From: Dryocola clanedunensis subsp. sulfonylureivorans | GTDB taxonomy: Bacteria > Pseudomonadota > Gammaproteobacteria > Enterobacterales > Enterobacteriaceae | Assembly: GCF_016756775.1 (NCBI RefSeq) | Contig: NZ_JAERMU010000002.1 | Coordinates: 186,001 to 250,000 of the forward strand | DNA: 64,000 bases | Direction of reading: 5' to 3' | In this document: positions 47,742-57,258 of the stretch, piece by piece | Layout of the letters: the number at the start of each line of letters is the position of its first letter | Position numbering within the stretch: position 1 is the first letter of the stretch | Position numbers and translations under genes: made by a program | Notes under the pieces: model-generated | The model's input: only the letters and a program-made list of their open reading frames with translations | Told to the model about the DNA's origin: nothing | The model's database searches: none

Positions 47742-49676
47742 TCAATAACGACGCTGCCACTCTGCATCCGTGAGCAACGGTGCTGATTTACCCATGAAAT
47801 GCTTATAGTACGCATCATATGCCAGCACGTTCTTCACATATCCGCGCGTTTCCGAGAACGGAATGCTCTCAACGAAAGCTACCGCATCGATACGTCCGGC
47901 GCTGTTGCCAAGCCAGGTTCTGACGCGTCCAGGGCCGGCGTTATACGCAGCGGAGGCAAAAATACGGTTGTTCTCAAACTGCTGATAGACGTACTGCAAA
48001 TAGCTGGTGCCGATATTGATATTAGTCTCTGGATCCAGCAGCTGTCCGCTGTTGACGTAACCAGGAATGTTGAACATCTTCACCGTATGGGTGGCCGTAC
48101 CCGGCATAATTTGCATCAGGCCGCTGGCCCCCACTGGCGAGCGTACTTTCGGGTTCCAGGCGCTCTCCTGGCGAGCAATGGCCATCGCGTAGCTTTGCGA
48201 GATATCTTTGCCGCTCACATAGCGGGCGAAAGTGTCTTTATAAGCCAGCGGGAAACGCTCTTCGAGATGATTCCACAGCTTGCCGGCAATGGTTGCCTGT
48301 ACGCTGAGATCCCACCAGTCCTGATCGAACGCGTAACGAGCCAGCCCTTCCTGCTCTGATTTGCTGCGGCTCCTGACCAGGTTTGCCCACTCGTTACGTG
48401 CGGTGTTATCCAGGTTCCAGTACATCAGTTCACGAACACGTGCCATTTCAGGCCCTTGCACCAGCGCCTGATTGACCGCTACGGATTTGTCTACACGCAG
48501 AGGGTACTCTTCACCAAGACGCTGAGCAGCAATCATCGGATAGAACCCGCGCTGCTGCATCAGGGAGTGAAGAATCTCTTTTGCTTCGGCTTCGCGGCCA
48601 CGCTCCAGCAGTAAATCTGCCTGCCAGTAGCGCCACTCATCTTTCTCTTTCGCATCCATTGGCAGACGTGCAAGCCAGGTGTTTAACCCGGCGCGATCCC
48701 CTGCGCCCAACGCGATACGCACGCGCCGCTCAACCAGCGTAGTGGACTGGGAACGCATGATCACATCGTCGCGCCAGCTGGCCTGTTCAGAAGTAATGTC
48801 GTTGCCCATCAGGCGCCAGGCTACCGTCTCTTTCAGCTCCTGCGCCTGCTCGTCGTTGAGCTGCTGAGCCTGGACCAGCGACGGGATCATCAGGCGGGCG
48901 TTTTCCACATCCTGGCGAGCAACGCGCGTGAAGGCCACTGCGGCAGCCTGACGGGTAAAGTTTGTCGCGCCAACGGTGCGGGCGAAAGTCAGCACCGTGT
49001 TGGGATCCCTTTGCAGGGCGATCAGCGAGCTTGAAATCGTCTGATAGTCCGCAGGCATCTGGTTCGCCAGGCTGGTGACCAGCGAGGTATTGCCCTCTTT
49101 CATCGCCAGACGAATGCGCTCCAGATAAGCAAGCGGATCCTGGGTGCCGGACGAGCGCCAGGCCGAGAACAGACGGTCGCAGCTGGCAGGTAAATTCCTC
49201 CCGCTTAACCACAGCTCTTTTGCTCCGACCCATGCGGCATCCGCCTGGCCGGTATTCCATTTCGCGTAGTAGTAGTTACATTTTGATTCTGTGGTGCCCG
49301 GCGGCTCCGGGCTAAACGCCAGCAGGCCGCGCCAGTCTTCACGACGCGCCAGCTCGTTAACAAAGCGGGATTTCAGCGAGCGCGCTGGCGGCAAGGTTGG
49401 ATTGGCCTGGATGAACTGGCTGACGGCTACCGCTGGCTCATTTTTTAAATCATCGGTGATCAAACGATACTCGAGATAAGGATAAAGCGGATAATCGCGC
49501 AGGGCGGGCATCATTTGTTGCACCACGTCCATCTGCTTGTTGTCCCACGCCTGTTTGATTTGCGCGTAGCGGCTACGCTGTTCGTCAAGCGTTTCAGCCC
49601 GCGCGACACCGGCTAATGTCGCCAGGCAAACGCCTGCTGCTAACATACGCCATACGACTTGTCTGGTCTTACCCAC
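47742..49676 (-). CDS. slt: Soluble lytic murein transglycosylase
   Basis: Periplasmic 644-residue exo-lytic transglycosylase forming 1,6-anhydromuropeptides. A signal peptide (MLAAGVCLATLAGVARA) precedes a long alpha-helical doughnut domain and the C-terminal lysozyme-like domain with catalytic Glu in AMAIARQESAWNPK, then GASGLMQIMPGTA. One residue shorter than E. coli Slt70. Confidence 0.98.
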   Translation of the reverse strand: MGKTRQVVWRMLAAGVCLATLAGVARAETLDEQRSRYAQIKQAWDNKQMDVVQQMMPALRDYPLYPYLEYRLITDDLKNEPAVAVSQFIQANPTLPPARSLKSRFVNELARREDWRGLLAFSPEPPGTTESKCNYYYAKWNTGQADAAWVGAKELWLSGRNLPASCDRLFSAWRSSGTQDPLAYLERIRLAMKEGNTSLVTSLANQMPADYQTISSSLIALQRDPNTVLTFARTVGATNFTRQAAAVAFTRVARQDVENARLMIPSLVQAQQLNDEQAQELKETVAWRLMGNDITSEQASWRDDVIMRSQSTTLVERRVRIALGAGDRAGLNTWLARLPMDAKEKDEWRYWQADLLLERGREAEAKEILHSLMQQRGFYPMIAAQRLGEEYPLRVDKSVAVNQALVQGPEMARVRELMYWNLDNTARNEWANLVRSRSKSEQEGLARYAFDQDWWDLSVQATIAGKLWNHLEERFPLAYKDTFARYVSGKDISQSYAMAIARQESAWNPKVRSPVGASGLMQIMPGTATHTVKMFNIPGYVNSGQLLDPETNINIGTSYLQYVYQQFENNRIFASAAYNAGPGRVRTWLGNSAGRIDAVAFVESIPFSETRGYVKNVLAYDAYYKHFMGKSAPLLTDAEWQRRY

Positions 49677-49906
49677 AAGTTCTCCTCGTTAGTTTGCTGG
49701 CAGCATCATGCCGCCGCGATATGTTCATGCTAACCAGGGGGCACAGGATACGCCACGCCGGAAGCCGATATTTTACGATTAACTGCATTTTGCCCGTCAG
49801 GCTTAACACTACCCTTGCGCCCTGCTGGGATTAACAGCTGAAAACGGCTACACTTCGCCTTTGAAACGCATCATCTTACATCACGAAAAAGAGGCGAAGT
49901 CGCACA

Positions 49907-51574
49907 GTGGCTCAATTCGTTTATACCATGCATCGTGTCGGCAAAGTTGTTCCGCCGAAACGCCATATTCTTAAAAATATCTCGCTCAGTTTCTTCCCTG
50001 GCGCCAAGATCGGCGTACTGGGTCTTAACGGTGCGGGTAAATCTACTCTGCTGCGCATCATGGCCGGCATTGACACCGACATCGAAGGTGAAGCCCGCCC
50101 GCAGCCAGGCCTGAAAATTGGCTATCTGCCTCAGGAACCGCAGCTCAACCTGGAACACACGGTCCGCGAGTCCGTTGAAGAAGCCGTTGCCGAAGTGGTT
50201 AACGCATTGAAAGGTCTGGATGAGGTGTACGCAAAATATGCCGAACCGGATGCTGACTTCGATAAGCTTGCCGCCCAACAGGGCAAGTTTGAAGAGATTA
50301 TTCAGGCGCACGACGGCCACAACCTGAACGTGCAGCTTGAGCGCGCCGCCGACGCCCTGCGTCTGCCTGACTGGGATGCGAAAATCGCCAACCTGTCCGG
50401 TGGTGAACGCCGCCGCGTGGCGCTGTGCCGTCTTCTTCTCGAAAAACCAGACATGCTGCTGCTCGACGAACCAACCAACCACCTGGATGCGGAATCCGTG
50501 GCGTGGCTGGAGCGCTTCCTGCACGACTTCGAAGGTACCGTTGTGGCCATCACCCACGACCGTTACTTCCTGGACAACGTAGCAGGCTGGATCCTGGAGC
50601 TGGACCGCGGCGAAGGTATTCCGTGGGAAGGCAACTACTCCTCCTGGCTTGAGCAGAAAGACCAGCGTCTGGCTCAGGAAGCATCGACGGAAGCGGCCCG
50701 CCGTAAATCCATTGAGAAAGAGCTTGAGTGGGTACGTCAGGGCGCTAAGGGCCGTCAGTCGAAAGGCAAGGCGCGTCTGGCTCGCTTTGAGGAACTTAAC
50801 AGCACCGAATACCAGAAACGTAACGAAACCAACGAACTGTTTATTCCACCGGGCGCACGTCTGGGCGATAAGGTCGTTGAGGTTACCAACCTGCGTAAAT
50901 CCTACGGTGACCGACTGCTGATCGAAGACCTCTCCTTCTCCGTACCGAAAGGTGCGATTGTGGGTATCATCGGTCCGAACGGCGCGGGTAAATCTACCCT
51001 GTTCCGCATGATGTCCGGTCAGGAACAGCCTGACAGCGGCACCATCGAGCTGGGCGAAACCGTGAAGCTCGCGTCCGTGGATCAGTTCCGTGACTCCATG
51101 GACAACAGCAAAACCGTGTGGGAAGAAGTCTCCGGCGGCCAGGATATCATGCGTATCGGCAACACCGAGATGCCAAGCCGCGCCTACGTGGGCCGCTTTA
51201 ACTTCAAAGGCGTTGACCAGGGCAAGCGCGTGGGCGAACTGTCCGGCGGTGAGCGCGGTCGTCTGCACCTGGCGAAGCTGCTACAGGTTGGCGGCAACAT
51301 GCTGCTGCTTGATGAACCAACCAACGACCTGGATATCGAAACCCTGCGCGCGTTAGAAAACGCCCTGCTGGAGTTCCCGGGCTGCGCAATGGTTATCTCC
51401 CACGACCGTTGGTTCCTTGACCGTATCGCCACCCACATTCTGGATTACCAGGATGAAGGCAAAGTTGAATTCTTCGAAGGCAACTTTACCGAATACGAAG
51501 AGTACAAAAAACGCACCCTGGGTGCGGATGCGCTGGAGCCTAAGCGTATCAAGTACAAGCGTATTACTAAGTAA
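49907..51574 (+). CDS. ettA: Energy-dependent translational throttle protein EttA (ABC-F)
   Basis: 555-residue ABC-F ATPase that gates entry into the elongation cycle at the ribosomal E site. Two ATPase halves are visible (Walker A GLNGAGKSTLLR and GPNGAGKSTLFR; signatures LSGGERRRVALC and LSGGERGRLHL; Walker B MLLLDEPTN twice) joined by the charged P-site interaction linker. The start is GTG at 49907, as in E. coli. Confidence 0.98.
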   Translation: MAQFVYTMHRVGKVVPPKRHILKNISLSFFPGAKIGVLGLNGAGKSTLLRIMAGIDTDIEGEARPQPGLKIGYLPQEPQLNLEHTVRESVEEAVAEVVNALKGLDEVYAKYAEPDADFDKLAAQQGKFEEIIQAHDGHNLNVQLERAADALRLPDWDAKIANLSGGERRRVALCRLLLEKPDMLLLDEPTNHLDAESVAWLERFLHDFEGTVVAITHDRYFLDNVAGWILELDRGEGIPWEGNYSSWLEQKDQRLAQEASTEAARRKSIEKELEWVRQGAKGRQSKGKARLARFEELNSTEYQKRNETNELFIPPGARLGDKVVEVTNLRKSYGDRLLIEDLSFSVPKGAIVGIIGPNGAGKSTLFRMMSGQEQPDSGTIELGETVKLASVDQFRDSMDNSKTVWEEVSGGQDIMRIGNTEMPSRAYVGRFNFKGVDQGKRVGELSGGERGRLHLAKLLQVGGNMLLLDEPTNDLDIETLRALENALLEFPGCAMVISHDRWFLDRIATHILDYQDEGKVEFFEGNFTEYEEYKKRTLGADALEPKRIKYKRITK

Positions 51575-51585
51575 GTTTTGTATTC

Positions 51586-51614
51586 GTAGGGCGGGTTGGC
51601 GCAGCGTCACCCGC
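51586..51614. repeat. REP-like palindrome after ettA
   Basis: GTAGGGCGGGTTGGCGCAGC continuing GTCACCCGCC, an inverted repeat of the same class as that at 10837. It begins 12 bp after the ettA stop. Confidence 0.6.
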
Positions 51615-51628
51615 CTGTATTGCGAAGG

Positions 51629-51660
51629 TGGTGGATGGCGCTAAGCGCTTATCCACCCTA
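51629..51660. repeat. Dispersed REP-like palindrome, copy D
   Basis: GGTGGATGGCGCTAAGCGCT continuing TATCCACCCTAC, almost the same as copy A. Lies between ettA and nadR, 15 bp after the preceding REP-like element. Confidence 0.7.
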
Positions 51661-51683
51661 CAAAACAACCTAACCGCAGCCTG

Positions 51684-52916
51684 CTACCCCTGCCCGCCCA
51701 GCATCTCCTTCACCAGATCAACGCAGCGTAAGAAACGCGAGTCATAGTCTGACTCTTCTACGTGTACGTAGCTGATGTTGTTCTCTTCCAGCATCGAGAC
51801 CAGTAGGTTCTGAAACGACTTTCTGTCGGCGTCGCTGCCCAGACTGCGCAATCCGTCCGCCACCCACGGCGTATTGTTTTCCAGCAGGATCACCAGGTCG
51901 AAACGGTACTCGTCGATCAGCGCCTGGACGAACGGATGTTCACGCCCTTCATATTTCTTACAGAACGCCTGCGTGGTGACAAAGTCGGTATCGATAAAGG
52001 CAACTTTATTAGCGTATTTGATTGCAAAATCAATGTACTGTGCATGGCCCAGGGCGATTTTGTCGTAGTCTGAATACTGCAACGCCATCTCGTCACCGCC
52101 AAGATGGGAGAAGACGTAATCACGCCCGTACTCCCACGCGCTGGTAGTGTTAAAGATGTTGGCGAGCTTGTTCACCATCCACGACTTGCCGCTAGACTCG
52201 CCGCCCAGCACCGCCACCGTACGCACGAAGAACGGCTTAACTTCTGTGGGGATGTATTCCCAGTAGCGGAACGGGTTTTCGCGGATCTGCCCACCACTGA
52301 TGTTCATGAAGGTACGCTGCGGATCGATAAGCACCGACTCAATGCCGAGGTGTTCGGTGAAGCGCGGCGCATCGCTCTCCTCTGAGGTGTAGATGCGGTC
52401 GGCATTGATGCCGTTGCTTTCCATAAACGCTTTGATACCGCGGCTCCAAACGTCCCAGCCGTGCGGATACGGCTCCATCCCCTCTTCATTGAACGAGTGA
52501 ATGCGGATATTTTTCTGGTATTTGAAGGTCTGCAGCAGCCAGCGCAGGCGGTCGCCCGTGGTTGGCTGCTGGGACATTGCGCTGTCTTCAAACAGCAAGC
52601 GGTCGCGGGTTTCGTCGTAGCCCATAATGATATGCAACTCGTCGACCTGGCTTGCCGCGCGCTGGATAAGGTAGATATGCCCGGTATGCAGCGGATAAAA
52701 TTTGCCAAACACCACGCCGACCGTTTTGTCCCGGCGCGGGAATTCCAGCCCCAGGAAACGGTGTAACGCTTCCAGCTTCTGGGCGCTCGGGCTTTTGATT
52801 TTGGCGTTCAGCAGCTGGCTGAGATAGCCCTTGGTCATGTCACAGGCTTCCGCCACCTGCTGCAACGTAACGCTCTGCTGACGAATAGCGGTCTTCAGGT
52901 ATTCGAAAGACGACAT
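51684..52916 (-). CDS. nadR: NadR: NAD regulator, NMN adenylyltransferase and ribosylnicotinamide kinase
   Basis: 410-residue trifunctional protein. An N-terminal helix-turn-helix (QQVAEACDMTKGYLSQLLNA) represses NAD synthesis genes. A central NMNAT-like domain has GKFYPLHTGHIYLIQ. The C-terminal kinase has Walker A LGGESSGKSW. Downstream gene of serB-radA-nadR, 35 bp after radA. Confidence 0.97.
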   Translation of the reverse strand: MSSFEYLKTAIRQQSVTLQQVAEACDMTKGYLSQLLNAKIKSPSAQKLEALHRFLGLEFPRRDKTVGVVFGKFYPLHTGHIYLIQRAASQVDELHIIMGYDETRDRLLFEDSAMSQQPTTGDRLRWLLQTFKYQKNIRIHSFNEEGMEPYPHGWDVWSRGIKAFMESNGINADRIYTSEESDAPRFTEHLGIESVLIDPQRTFMNISGGQIRENPFRYWEYIPTEVKPFFVRTVAVLGGESSGKSWMVNKLANIFNTTSAWEYGRDYVFSHLGGDEMALQYSDYDKIALGHAQYIDFAIKYANKVAFIDTDFVTTQAFCKKYEGREHPFVQALIDEYRFDLVILLENNTPWVADGLRSLGSDADRKSFQNLLVSMLEENNISYVHVEESDYDSRFLRCVDLVKEMLGGQG

Positions 52917-52951
52917 GCTCCCTGCTCCTGCAAAATAGGATTAATAATCAA

Positions 52952-54334
52952 TTATAAGTCGTCAAACACCGACAGCGCATCAGAGAGTTTTTTCACGCCA
53001 AAGACCTGCATCCCTTCCGGCAATTTCTTCGGCACGTTAGCCTGCGGCACGATGGCCCGTTTGAAGCCATGCTTTGCCGCTTCGGAGATACGCTCCTGGC
53101 CACTAGGTACAGGACGGATTTCGCCGGCCAGCCCCACTTCGCCAAAGACCACTAAGTCATGCGGAAGCGCCCTGTTTCGCAGGCTGGAGACCATCGCCAG
53201 CAGGAGGGCCAGATCCGCGCTGGTTTCCGCGACCTTCACGCCGCCGACGACGTTAACGAATACGTCCTGATCCGCCATCTGCAACCCGCCGTGGCGGTGC
53301 AGTACGGCGAGCAAAATGGCTAAGCGATTTTGCTCCAGCCCCACCGCCACGCGGCGAGGGTTGGACATCATGGATTGATCCACCAGCGCCTGAATCTCTA
53401 CCAGCAGAGGGCGAGTCCCTTCCCAGACCACCATCACCGAGCTGCCCGGCGTGATTTCATCGCCCCGGCTCAGGAAGATAGCGGACGGGTTGCTGACTTC
53501 GCGGAGCCCTTGCTCCGTCATCGCAAACACGCCCAGTTCGTTCACCGCACCGAAGCGGTTTTTATGGCTGCGCAAGGTGCGGAAGCGGGAATCCGCATCG
53601 CCGTCCAGCATGACCGAACAGTCGATACAGTGCTCAAGGACCTTTGGCCCGGCAAGCGAGCCGTCTTTGGTGACGTGGCCGACCATGATAATCGCCACAC
53701 CGCGTGTCTTGGCAAAGCGGGTCAGGTAAGCGGCGGACTCACGCACCTGCGCCACGCTGCCGGGTGAGGACTGCACGTCCGCCATGTGCATGACCTGGAT
53801 GGAGTCGATAACCATCAGCTTCGGCGCTTCTTCTTCGGCAATCATGCAGATCTGCTCAATGCCGGTTTCTGAGAGCATGTTCAGGTTAGCGGTCGGCAGG
53901 CCCAGACGATGGGCGCGCATGGCGACCTGCTGCAAGGACTCTTCACCGGTGACGTACAGCGTTTTCATCTGTTCGCTGAGTTTGCACAGGGTTTGCAGCA
54001 GCAGAGTCGACTTACCCGCACCAGGGTTACCACCTATCAGAATGGCGCTGCCCGGCACCACGCCGCCGCCCAGCACGCGGTCAAACTCTTTAAAACCGGT
54101 GGAGAAACGCGGCAGCTCTTCCAGACTGATGTCAGAGAGCTTCTGCACCTTGCTGACGCCCGCGCTGCCCGCATAGCCGGACAGGCGTTCGTTACGCGCA
54201 ACGGTTGGCGAGGCGGCGATGCGCACTTCGGTGATGGTATTCCATGCATGACAGGCGCTGCACTGCCCCTGCCAGCGCGGATAATCCGCACCACATTCAT
54301 TACAGACAAATGCGCGTTTTGGAGCTTTCGCCAC
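52952..54334 (-). CDS. radA: DNA repair protein RadA
   Basis: 460-residue RecA-like branch-migration ATPase: N-terminal zinc finger (CNECGADYPRWQGQCSAC), Walker A in GGNPGAGKSTLLL, the RadA-specific KNRFG motif (RSHKNRFGAVNE), and a C-terminal Lon-like domain (VFGEVGLAGEIRPV). It starts 12 bp after serB. Confidence 0.98.
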   Translation of the reverse strand: MAKAPKRAFVCNECGADYPRWQGQCSACHAWNTITEVRIAASPTVARNERLSGYAGSAGVSKVQKLSDISLEELPRFSTGFKEFDRVLGGGVVPGSAILIGGNPGAGKSTLLLQTLCKLSEQMKTLYVTGEESLQQVAMRAHRLGLPTANLNMLSETGIEQICMIAEEEAPKLMVIDSIQVMHMADVQSSPGSVAQVRESAAYLTRFAKTRGVAIIMVGHVTKDGSLAGPKVLEHCIDCSVMLDGDADSRFRTLRSHKNRFGAVNELGVFAMTEQGLREVSNPSAIFLSRGDEITPGSSVMVVWEGTRPLLVEIQALVDQSMMSNPRRVAVGLEQNRLAILLAVLHRHGGLQMADQDVFVNVVGGVKVAETSADLALLLAMVSSLRNRALPHDLVVFGEVGLAGEIRPVPSGQERISEAAKHGFKRAIVPQANVPKKLPEGMQVFGVKKLSDALSVFDDL

Positions 54335-54346
54335 CTTAATATCCTC

Positions 54347-55324
54347 TTATCTTTCTTCCTGAATCAGGCTGCCGGAGAGAATGCAGAAGACGCCCATCAG
54401 ATCGGCATGACGGATGGTCACTTCGGTTTTCTCATTCACCTTCGGCTTCGCGTGATAGGCAATGCCCAGCCCGGCGGCCTGAATCATCGGTAAATCATTA
54501 GCTCCGTCGCCAATCGCAACGGTCTGCTCGGCGGGGATCTCATATTTGGCTGCCAGACGTTTTAACGTCTCGGCTTTAAACTGGGCATCGACTATCTGGC
54601 CGATCACTTCGCCGGTCAGCTTACCGTCGCAGATCTCCAGCTCGTTGGCCACGACGGTGGTCAGATGCAGCTTGTCGCGCAGATATTCCGCGAAGAAGGT
54701 GAAACCGCCGGAGGCAATCGCCACCTTCCAGCCCAGGGCTTCCAGCTTCAGCACCAGCGACGTCAGCCCCGGCATCAGCGGCAGCTCATCGCGTACCTGG
54801 CGTAATATCGAAGCGTTAGCGCCTTTCAGTGTCGCCACGCGTTGTTTCAGGCTGGCGGTGAAATCCAGCTCGCCGCGCATGGCGCGCTCGGTGACTTCCG
54901 CCACCATTTCGCCCGTACCGGCAAGTTTGGCAATTTCATCAATGCATTCGATTTGAATTGCGGTAGAGTCCATATCCATCACCAGCAAACCTGGCGTGCG
55001 CAGATGAGGAATTTTGCCCAGCGGTGCCACATCCAGCCCGGCTTCGTGAGCAAGCTTCGTTGCTCTTGGCGTCAGAGAGCCCGCCAGACGAATAACCTGA
55101 TAATCTTCCACACACCAGGCGGTGACGATAACCATCGCAGCCCCCAGCTTGCGCTGATAGCGGTTCAGACATGCCTTGTCGAGGTTCCGGCCGTACAGGA
55201 GCCAGCCGCTGCGGCCAGCACGGTAGTCCAGCGGCATCACTTCGTCGCCACTAAGGGATAGCGGCAATCCTGGCCAGAGAGCAACATCGTTCGGCAGATC
55301 GCACCAGGTCAGACTATTTGGCAT
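54347..55324 (-). CDS. serB: Phosphoserine phosphatase
   Basis: HAD-superfamily enzyme finishing serine synthesis. The ACT-like N-terminal domain precedes the catalytic DMDSTAIQIEC (nucleophile DxDxT), SGGFTFFA, and GDGANDLPM. It has 325 residues, three more than E. coli. In E. coli its divergent neighbour is ytjB (smp); here an ERIC element, IS debris and an accessory cluster follow. Confidence 0.98.
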   Translation of the reverse strand: MPNSLTWCDLPNDVALWPGLPLSLSGDEVMPLDYRAGRSGWLLYGRNLDKACLNRYQRKLGAAMVIVTAWCVEDYQVIRLAGSLTPRATKLAHEAGLDVAPLGKIPHLRTPGLLVMDMDSTAIQIECIDEIAKLAGTGEMVAEVTERAMRGELDFTASLKQRVATLKGANASILRQVRDELPLMPGLTSLVLKLEALGWKVAIASGGFTFFAEYLRDKLHLTTVVANELEICDGKLTGEVIGQIVDAQFKAETLKRLAAKYEIPAEQTVAIGDGANDLPMIQAAGLGIAYHAKPKVNEKTEVTIRHADLMGVFCILSGSLIQEER

Positions 55325-55346
55325 TACGGCTCCTGAATAAGATTAT

Positions 55347-55472
55347 TATACCCTTTAGCATTCGAATTCCAGGTAGGCGGCAAGGGAGCTTATCCTCAGG
55401 AGCTTACTTAAGTAAGTGACTGGGGTAAGGGAGTGCAGCCAACACCCCTGCAATTTGAAGGATGAAGGGTAT
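55347..55472. repeat. ERIC element (enterobacterial repetitive intergenic consensus)
   Basis: A 126-bp imperfect palindrome bounded by TATACCC and GGGTAT. Its centre reads CAGGAGCTTACTTAAGTAAG followed by TGACTGGGG, which corresponds to the two ERIC core arms. Length fits the canonical 127-bp ERIC. It lies 22 bp from the serB start, so it may affect the serB leader. Confidence 0.9.
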
Positions 55473-55631
55473 CCAGAACAAAACAACGCATGAGGCTACC
55501 CTGTCCACGCCGCTTCTGGCAACATTAAAGTATGCAATGTTAAGACTATGCGGTCATGTCCCCTTTGACCAAATCAGAAATGTCACCCATTGTATTTTGA
55601 GTGAATATTTCATGGCAAAGAGATAATTAGC

Positions 55632-55781
55632 ATGGGTCATAAAGAGCTCGATCGGCTCCAGATTATTCAGGAGTCAGTCAGCCCCACATCACTCTGGGCC
55701 AGAATGCTGCCTGTGCGTTTCTGGCGGGTTTTCGGGTGGTTTGTTGCCGGTTTTACCGCTTATCCGTCAGAAACGCCCTGA
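55632..55781 (+). pseudogene. Possible N-terminal remnant of an ISNCY-type transposase
   Basis: A 49-codon frame starts MGHKELDRLQIIQESV, resembling the start of ISNCY-family transposases (KEL-RL-IIQ pattern). After residue 16 the sequence loses resemblance and soon stops. If real it is a short decayed remnant marking past IS activity; the match rests on few residues and is only suggestive. Confidence 0.35.
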
Positions 55782-56140
55782 GGCCGTTTTAGCAGTGCGT
55801 ACAATTAGGGTGTTATGGTAAATCTCATATGTAACGGCCAATACCTGCTAAGAGCGAGCAGCGGACAATCCATGTCTTATGCCAGTCAACCTAAATCTTT
55901 GTTTAGAACCCATTCCCTTTATAAGTGGGGTGAGGTCAATGGCTGAATTACCCGTGCTGAATCTCTCCCAGTCGAAAAGAACTAAACCGCCGCTCTCCCT
56001 TTTTCCCCAATTACCCGCATTACTGTTGCCAGAAATTAAACACTGAAGACAAAATGAAGCGTGAGACAATAACGCGGGTATGAAATGCCTACCTTGCGGG
56101 TACTGGCTATAGGTGGGAAGGGGTAATTAACCCCCATTTT

Positions 56141-57088
56141 TCAGTCTGGAAGACGGTTATTACACAACTCATCCTGAGCATTCAGGATGACCTCACGCTT
56201 TTCATCAAGCCGGGTTGCAGCGTAGACGTCTATGTTTAGTGTCTGCGATTCGTCGTCGGTGAGCTCTCTGTAGCACAGCCCTTCCTGATTAAAGGTGCAT
56301 TTCGACTGAGGCATCAGGGCAACTCCCTTACCCCTCGCTATATGAGTAAGCATCACGAGTGAATCATCCGGCTCTTTTACCCTTTTAAGGGGGAACTGAA
56401 GCTGATCAAAATAGCCTTCGCACTTGTCATAGAACGACGGGTTGGCGCTTCTGGCGAACCAGAAGAGCGGTAAATCACAGACGTCTGCCAGCGATACCTT
56501 TTCTTTAAGACTTGCAGGGTGCATCGCTGGCATTGCTAACAGAAGCGGCTCGCGACAGACCCATCGATACTGAACGATATCTTCATGGCCGGCCCCCTTT
56601 TCCCCGGTAAGGACGAGATCAAGCGTGTTCTTCGTCAGGCACTGAAGCAGCTGGGCGGAAGTCAGGTTCGGTATTTCAACGTCGTCGCCGACATTCAGCT
56701 TACTAAGCTGTTTGTTAACAGGCTCAATTAACTCAAAATTCATAGTCCGGGTCAAACCGATGCGCAGGGTCTTCTCTGATGAAAGTGAGTCTGTTTTCAG
56801 CTCGCTGAGCTGCTGAAGGATCTTCTCTGCTGTTATTACCAAGGCGCGGCCAGCGTCTGTCAGGCTGACATCATGTGTGCTGCGGCTGAACAGTTGACGC
56901 TCCAGAACGGCTTCAAGACACTTAATCTGACGAGTTAACGGAGGCTGGGTCATTCTGAGCCGTTCGGCGGCTCTGCGAAAGTTCAGTTCATGCGCCACGG
57001 CAAGAAAACACTGAAGCTGTTTAACGCTGGGAAGGTTGTTACTGATGAGGTGACCTGCGGTAGCCATCGATACAATCCGGTCTATCAA
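56141..57088 (-). CDS. LysR-type regulator divergent from the AfsA-type cluster
   Basis: 315-residue LTTR. Helix-turn-helix near the N terminus (LQCFLAVAHELNFRRAAERL then RMTQPPLTRQIKCLE) and a typical effector domain; it resembles CatM/BenM-like members in the HTH. About twelve extra residues precede the usual LTTR start, so a start at a downstream Met is possible. It is divergent from the 57259-63187 operon with a 170-bp shared control region, the classical layout for an LTTR controlling its neighbour with a pathway metabolite as co-inducer. Confidence 0.85.
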   Translation of the reverse strand: MIDRIVSMATAGHLISNNLPSVKQLQCFLAVAHELNFRRAAERLRMTQPPLTRQIKCLEAVLERQLFSRSTHDVSLTDAGRALVITAEKILQQLSELKTDSLSSEKTLRIGLTRTMNFELIEPVNKQLSKLNVGDDVEIPNLTSAQLLQCLTKNTLDLVLTGEKGAGHEDIVQYRWVCREPLLLAMPAMHPASLKEKVSLADVCDLPLFWFARSANPSFYDKCEGYFDQLQFPLKRVKEPDDSLVMLTHIARGKGVALMPQSKCTFNQEGLCYRELTDDESQTLNIDVYAATRLDEKREVILNAQDELCNNRLPD

Positions 57089-57160
57089 AAGTCTTACTCT
57101 ACCATTTTTAAATGCACGGACATATCAAGAAAAACCAAACCAAAACAAAGCATTTAACAT

Positions 57161-57179
57161 TAATATAAAAATTATATTA
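57161..57179. promoter_or_regulatory. Inverted repeat in the LysR/operon divergent region (candidate LTTR box)
   Basis: Perfect repeat TAATATAA-AAA-TTATATTA, 80 bp before the operon's first start codon. It contains several T-N11-A arrangements as expected for LysR recognition sites. The region is AT-rich, so symmetry alone is weak evidence. Confidence 0.4.
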
Positions 57180-57258
57180 CAAACTTAACAATTCCATCTG
57201 CGTCACAGATTGATAAATTCATTCCGAAACTTAATCCAATATCCTTTCGGAGATAATA

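Larger units (their letters stand above)
55325..56140. other. Gene-poor junction between serB and the accessory cluster
   Basis: This 816-bp stretch contains an ERIC element at the serB side, then a possible transposase N-terminal remnant (from 55632), then sequence without recognisable coding potential. A 73-codon minus-strand frame (55848-56069) shows no family features. The patchwork looks like a site of repeated insertion and decay. Confidence 0.6.

Noticed and set aside
49871-51268. A 465-codon minus-strand frame opposite ettA
   Set aside because: It is an antisense shadow of ettA, whose ABC-F protein is conserved over its whole length; the antisense product shows no domain features.
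55848-56069. A 73-codon minus-strand frame in the serB junction
   Set aside because: No recognisable motif, no clear SD, and located in debris; kept only as part of the gene-poor region.
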